DNA of 32,544 bases from a virus. Positions 30,225 through 32,544 of the stretch are shown here, one piece after another (position 1 is the stretch's first letter; every line of letters begins with the position of its first letter). Below the pieces are notes generated by a model. The model was given only the letters and a program-made list of their open reading frames with translations. It was not told the origin of the DNA and searched no databases. The DNA lies in the IMG/VR virus record IMGVR_UViG_3300029923_000073, positions 1-32,544 of that record; one strand, given 5' to 3'. A program made the translations under genes and the position numbers.

Positions 30225-30830
30225 TTACCTCCTAGCGTTGATATACGCTCTATCTGATCGTACTTTATTGTTATCTGATCTTTTTTGCGCTCCCTCTACT
30301 GCCCCATGAAGCATTGCAATGGATAAAGCATACTGATATTTCTGTGTTATTTCTTGCGTTCTAGTTGCACTATTGGTTAATGGCATGATCAAATCAAGTG
30401 CCAACTTATACGCCAATACATCAATAAACAACGGATCATACAACATAGGATCAACTATATTAATAGTACATTTTGCATATGCATTTTCAATGTCACAACC
30501 AATATACTTATCAATTCCACTTGTTAGCACTTCATATTCGTTTTGTATTTCTTGGTTTGAGTTAGTTCCATTGTATATTCGTCTGATATGTAAACACTCT
30601 GGTGGATATGAATACACGTATGACCATTCTTTAATATCAGATACCACCTGCGCCAACATAATGCTTTTAGTAGCAAAGTTCCACGGAAATTGTCTCAATA
30701 GAGAATCTCGTGTATATGGGTAGAATAGGTTACACTGCTCTGCCTGTGCGCTTCTTTCATCCAGTGAGTTAATGCTACCTTGCCCTATATGTGCTAATGC
30801 CAAATTACAAATATCTATTACGCTTGCCAT
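30225..30830 (-). CDS. Tail tubular protein A / adaptor (T7 gp11-like)
   Basis: 201 residues: VIDICNLALAHIGQGSINSL, SAQAEQCNLFYPYTRDSLLR..PWNFA, then YSYPPECLHIRRIY and a helical C-terminus with ALDLIMPLT. These are the standard gp11/gatekeeper features; the protein makes the ring between portal and nozzle. AGGAGG site before the ATG. First gene after the terminator at 30847-30876. Confidence 0.95.
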   Translation of the reverse strand: MASVIDICNLALAHIGQGSINSLDERSAQAEQCNLFYPYTRDSLLRQFPWNFATKSIMLAQVVSDIKEWSYVYSYPPECLHIRRIYNGTNSNQEIQNEYEVLTSGIDKYIGCDIENAYAKCTINIVDPMLYDPLFIDVLAYKLALDLIMPLTNSATRTQEITQKYQYALSIAMLHGAVEGAQKRSDNNKVRSDRAYINARR

Positions 30831-30846
30831 AACTTCCTCCTAATTA

Positions 30847-30876
30847 TAAAAATAAGGCAGGAAATTAATCCCGCCC
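30847..30876 (-). terminator. Intrinsic terminator between capsid and tail genes
   Basis: Minus strand GGCGGGA / TCCTGCC (seven pairs, one G-U) with loop TTAATT, followed by TTATTTTTA. It separates the capsid/cement transcript from the tail genes and probably lowers tail gene expression relative to capsid. Confidence 0.85.
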
Positions 30877-30886
30877 TATTTATCTT

Positions 30887-31282
30887 TTATTTAATTTGCA
30901 CATCAATAGAGAAGTTAATGTCTATTGTTCCTGCTGTCATTGGTCCAGTTCCTACGATGTAGTAAGCACGGATATAACGTTTTGACCCTGGGGGAATTAA
31001 TACTTTTACTACTTCTGTATTTGCGGCTAATGCTGTCTTAGCAATCGGCCCGCTATCATACAATACTATTGGAGTTGTGAACGCTAAGTCGACAGACGTT
31101 TGCAATTGGATGTTCAATGTTCCTGCCCCTGCTGCAGTAAATGCCGTGCCTACTCTTGCCGTCATATACAATTCATTACCAATTGCATTTCCTGCTGCGC
31201 CTTGGTCAATAACATTAACACTTGCAGCAGTTACCGTAATAGGATTGGCTAAATCTAATTGTAATGCTTTATCAATAATCAT
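30887..31282 (-). CDS. Bbp16-like capsid cement protein
   Basis: 131 residues starting MIIDKALQLDLANPITVTAA and SVNVIDQGA..NAIGNELYM, with a beta-rich body (TLNIQLQTSVDLAFTTPIVL, IPPGSKRYIRAYYIV). This matches the Bbp16 family, named after the cement protein that stabilises the capsid of Bordetella phage BPP-1. It is encoded directly after the major capsid protein, the same order as in BPP-1. High copy number in the virion is expected, consistent with the terminator after it. Confidence 0.88.
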   Translation of the reverse strand: MIIDKALQLDLANPITVTAASVNVIDQGAAGNAIGNELYMTARVGTAFTAAGAGTLNIQLQTSVDLAFTTPIVLYDSGPIAKTALAANTEVVKVLIPPGSKRYIRAYYIVGTGPMTAGTIDINFSIDVQIK

Positions 31283-31285
31283 ATC

Positions 31286-32269
31286 TTATACCACCTTTGT
31301 TTCAGCATTGATAATTTGGTCTACACGTCTTACTGGAATACCATCAAATGCTACTACTTTTCTGCCAGCTATTTCATCCATTGTTAATTGATAGTTTGTT
31401 TTGTTAACAATCTGTCTACGTAAGAAAGAACGAACCTTTTGGTTTACATAGAATACAGGTTTACCCATTGCTTGATTAGGAAGTAATTCAATTGCTTGTG
31501 TCATAAGGTCAATCAAGTCAGCACCAGCACTAGCGTTTTTAGTTAATGCAGCAGTATCGATATTAGCAATACGAACCACATATCTCCAATCCCTTACGGT
31601 AAAACCACAATCCCACTTATAATGAGTGCGGTAACCTTGATATTTATTGCCGTTTACATCAAATAATGTTTGTTCACCAAGGTCTTGATGTTGAAAACCA
31701 GCCTTAGAACCTTTAGGGAAAATACCATGTGCAGTAAGGTCGCCCCAACATACTAAATAAATAGATGTTAGTCCAGTAGAGCCACCACCATCTAGGATAT
31801 TAGCCCCACTCGGTGCAGATAACGACGAGAATCTAGGTTGCAATCCTACGAATCTTTCAGGATTAGCACTAGTATCACCATAAATTAATGATTGTCCCAT
31901 GGTTTGATTCATGGATTCTAAATATGCTCTATCTTCGCCAAGTCTAAACTCGCTAGCATTGCCGTTTAAGTCAGCTAAAACTTTATCAACTTCCGCATAA
32001 GCTTCAAGCATTCCGCAAGTGTCAGTAATTTGAGTTGTTTCAGATTTACTATTAGGAACACCATAATTTAATAGTCTCCATGCTACAGTTGGTAAACCTG
32101 CTCTAATGGTTGTTTTATGACCAGTAGGTAGATTGCCCTCAATCCATAACATATCATCTAAAATTTCATTAGTTTGAGTTAATACCTCAACAATTTTATC
32201 TACCTTTCCATTTGCATCTAGGCGTTTTGCCATATCTTGCAGTGTTACTGCTGTTCCAATAGTCGCCAT
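31286..32269 (-). CDS. Major capsid protein (BPP-1/Bbp17-type, HK97 fold)
   Basis: 327 residues: ATIGTAVTLQDMAKRLDANG, NEILDDMLWIEGNLPTGHKT, GVPNSKSETTQITDTCGMLE, FRLGEDRAYLESMNQTMGQS, LIYGD, then WDCGFTVRDWRYVVRIAN and a C-terminal FDGIPVRRVD. These are features of the podovirus major capsid group that occurs together with Bbp16-like cement proteins. GGAGG lies seven bases before the ATG. No cleaved prohead part is evident at the N-terminus. Confidence 0.92.
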   Translation of the reverse strand: MATIGTAVTLQDMAKRLDANGKVDKIVEVLTQTNEILDDMLWIEGNLPTGHKTTIRAGLPTVAWRLLNYGVPNSKSETTQITDTCGMLEAYAEVDKVLADLNGNASEFRLGEDRAYLESMNQTMGQSLIYGDTSANPERFVGLQPRFSSLSAPSGANILDGGGSTGLTSIYLVCWGDLTAHGIFPKGSKAGFQHQDLGEQTLFDVNGNKYQGYRTHYKWDCGFTVRDWRYVVRIANIDTAALTKNASAGADLIDLMTQAIELLPNQAMGKPVFYVNQKVRSFLRRQIVNKTNYQLTMDEIAGRKVVAFDGIPVRRVDQIINAETKVV

Positions 32270-32288
32270 TTATAATACCTCCGTTTTT

Positions 32289-32544
32289 TTATGTATTCAT
32301 ACTAGGATATAGTACATCTGCTGCTGACTTAGGTGTATATTTTGTACCGCCATCAACGAATTGACCCTCTGATATCTGACTACCAATATTTTTAAACAGT
32401 GCAATCATTTGTTTGTGATTACCAAGGCCTGTGGATTTCAATACCTCGATTAACTCAGGACTGCCAAACTTACTAAGAGTTTTATTAGCTAATTCAATTT
32501 CAGCAGGTTTAAAAGATTTAGTAGATTCAGTTGCCCAATCTTCT
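32289..32544 (-). CDS. Capsid assembly scaffold-like protein, C-terminal part only
   Basis: The last 84 residues are visible, the start lies beyond the right edge. Acidic helical segment EDWATESTKSFKPAEIELAN, then FGSPELIEVLKSTGLGNHKQ and the ending SAADVLYPSMNT. The A(A/S)xxLYPS ending is common in podovirus scaffold or capsid assembly proteins encoded before the major capsid gene, which fits the position here. The stop is 20 bases before the capsid start. Confidence 0.8.
   Translation of the reverse strand, partial: EDWATESTKSFKPAEIELANKTLSKFGSPELIEVLKSTGLGNHKQMIALFKNIGSQISEGQFVDGGTKYTPKSAADVLYPSMNT

Noticed and set aside
1-32544. tRNA or rRNA genes
   Set aside because: No cloverleaf-like segment with a GTTCGAAT-type arm, and no rRNA-like conserved stretch, was seen on either strand by eye; a dedicated scan was not possible.

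Overview
The window is a contiguous piece of a low-GC tailed phage or prophage genome with short-tailed (podovirus) morphogenesis genes. Nearly every gene is on the minus strand, so transcription runs from the right end to the left. Terminase, portal and integrase genes are not in the window, and both ends cut through genes. Content points to a Firmicutes-type host: strong AAGGAGG-like ribosome binding sites, AT-rich codons, a replisome organizer, RecT with a PD-(D/E)XK nuclease, and a GH73 endolysin. The tail is T7-like, with gp11/gp12-type tubular proteins, gp13/gp14-type internal virion proteins and a giant ejection protein carrying murein-degrading domains. A nested pair of spanin-like lysis genes argues for a host with an outer membrane. 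The simplest reconciliation is a diderm Firmicute (Negativicutes); this is inference.

Right half (32.5 to 14.3 kb): the end of a scaffold-like gene, a BPP-1-type major capsid protein and Bbp16-like cement protein, a terminator, tail tubular A and B, a small stand-alone virion-associated domain, three internal virion proteins and the 1661-residue ejection protein. A three-gene plus-strand cassette follows (ribbon-helix-helix protein, Rha-family protein, small membrane protein), with a consensus promoter, an operator-like palindrome and a terminator. Minus-strand genes then resume with a T7-type fibre adaptor, a beta-helix tailspike, a second fibre with the same N-terminal module, a SPRY-domain protein and a fibre-assembly-like protein, then two small membrane proteins.

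Middle (14.3 to 10.3 kb): an island bounded by terminators holds a UAG-interrupted plus-strand gene, an excisionase-like HTH protein, a replication-initiator-like HTH protein and several unknown small genes. It separates the two membrane proteins from the endolysin and spanin genes, so the lysis functions look split.

Left half (10.3 to 0 kb): a promoter at about 10.25 kb starts an early-type operon: a small HTH protein, small Cys-rich and membrane proteins, a DUF7666-type protein with a 9-residue repeat array, an SbcC-like ATPase, RecT, a RecE-like nuclease and an orphan cytosine-C5 methyltransferase. After a terminator and another promoter come the replisome organizer, a T7 gp4-like primase-helicase, four small unknown genes and a truncated pentapeptide-repeat protein.

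The strongest unexplained signals are: (1) all intrinsic terminators I can find share one hexaloop, AATTAA read on the plus strand (six exact, one AATTAC); (2) the plus-strand regulatory cassette occupies the same place as the immI region of phage P22, between the ejection-protein and tailspike genes; (3) the nested spanin-like pair; (4) a three-domain murein/peptide-hydrolase-like ejection protein; and (5) several small genes with unusual starts or interruptions.
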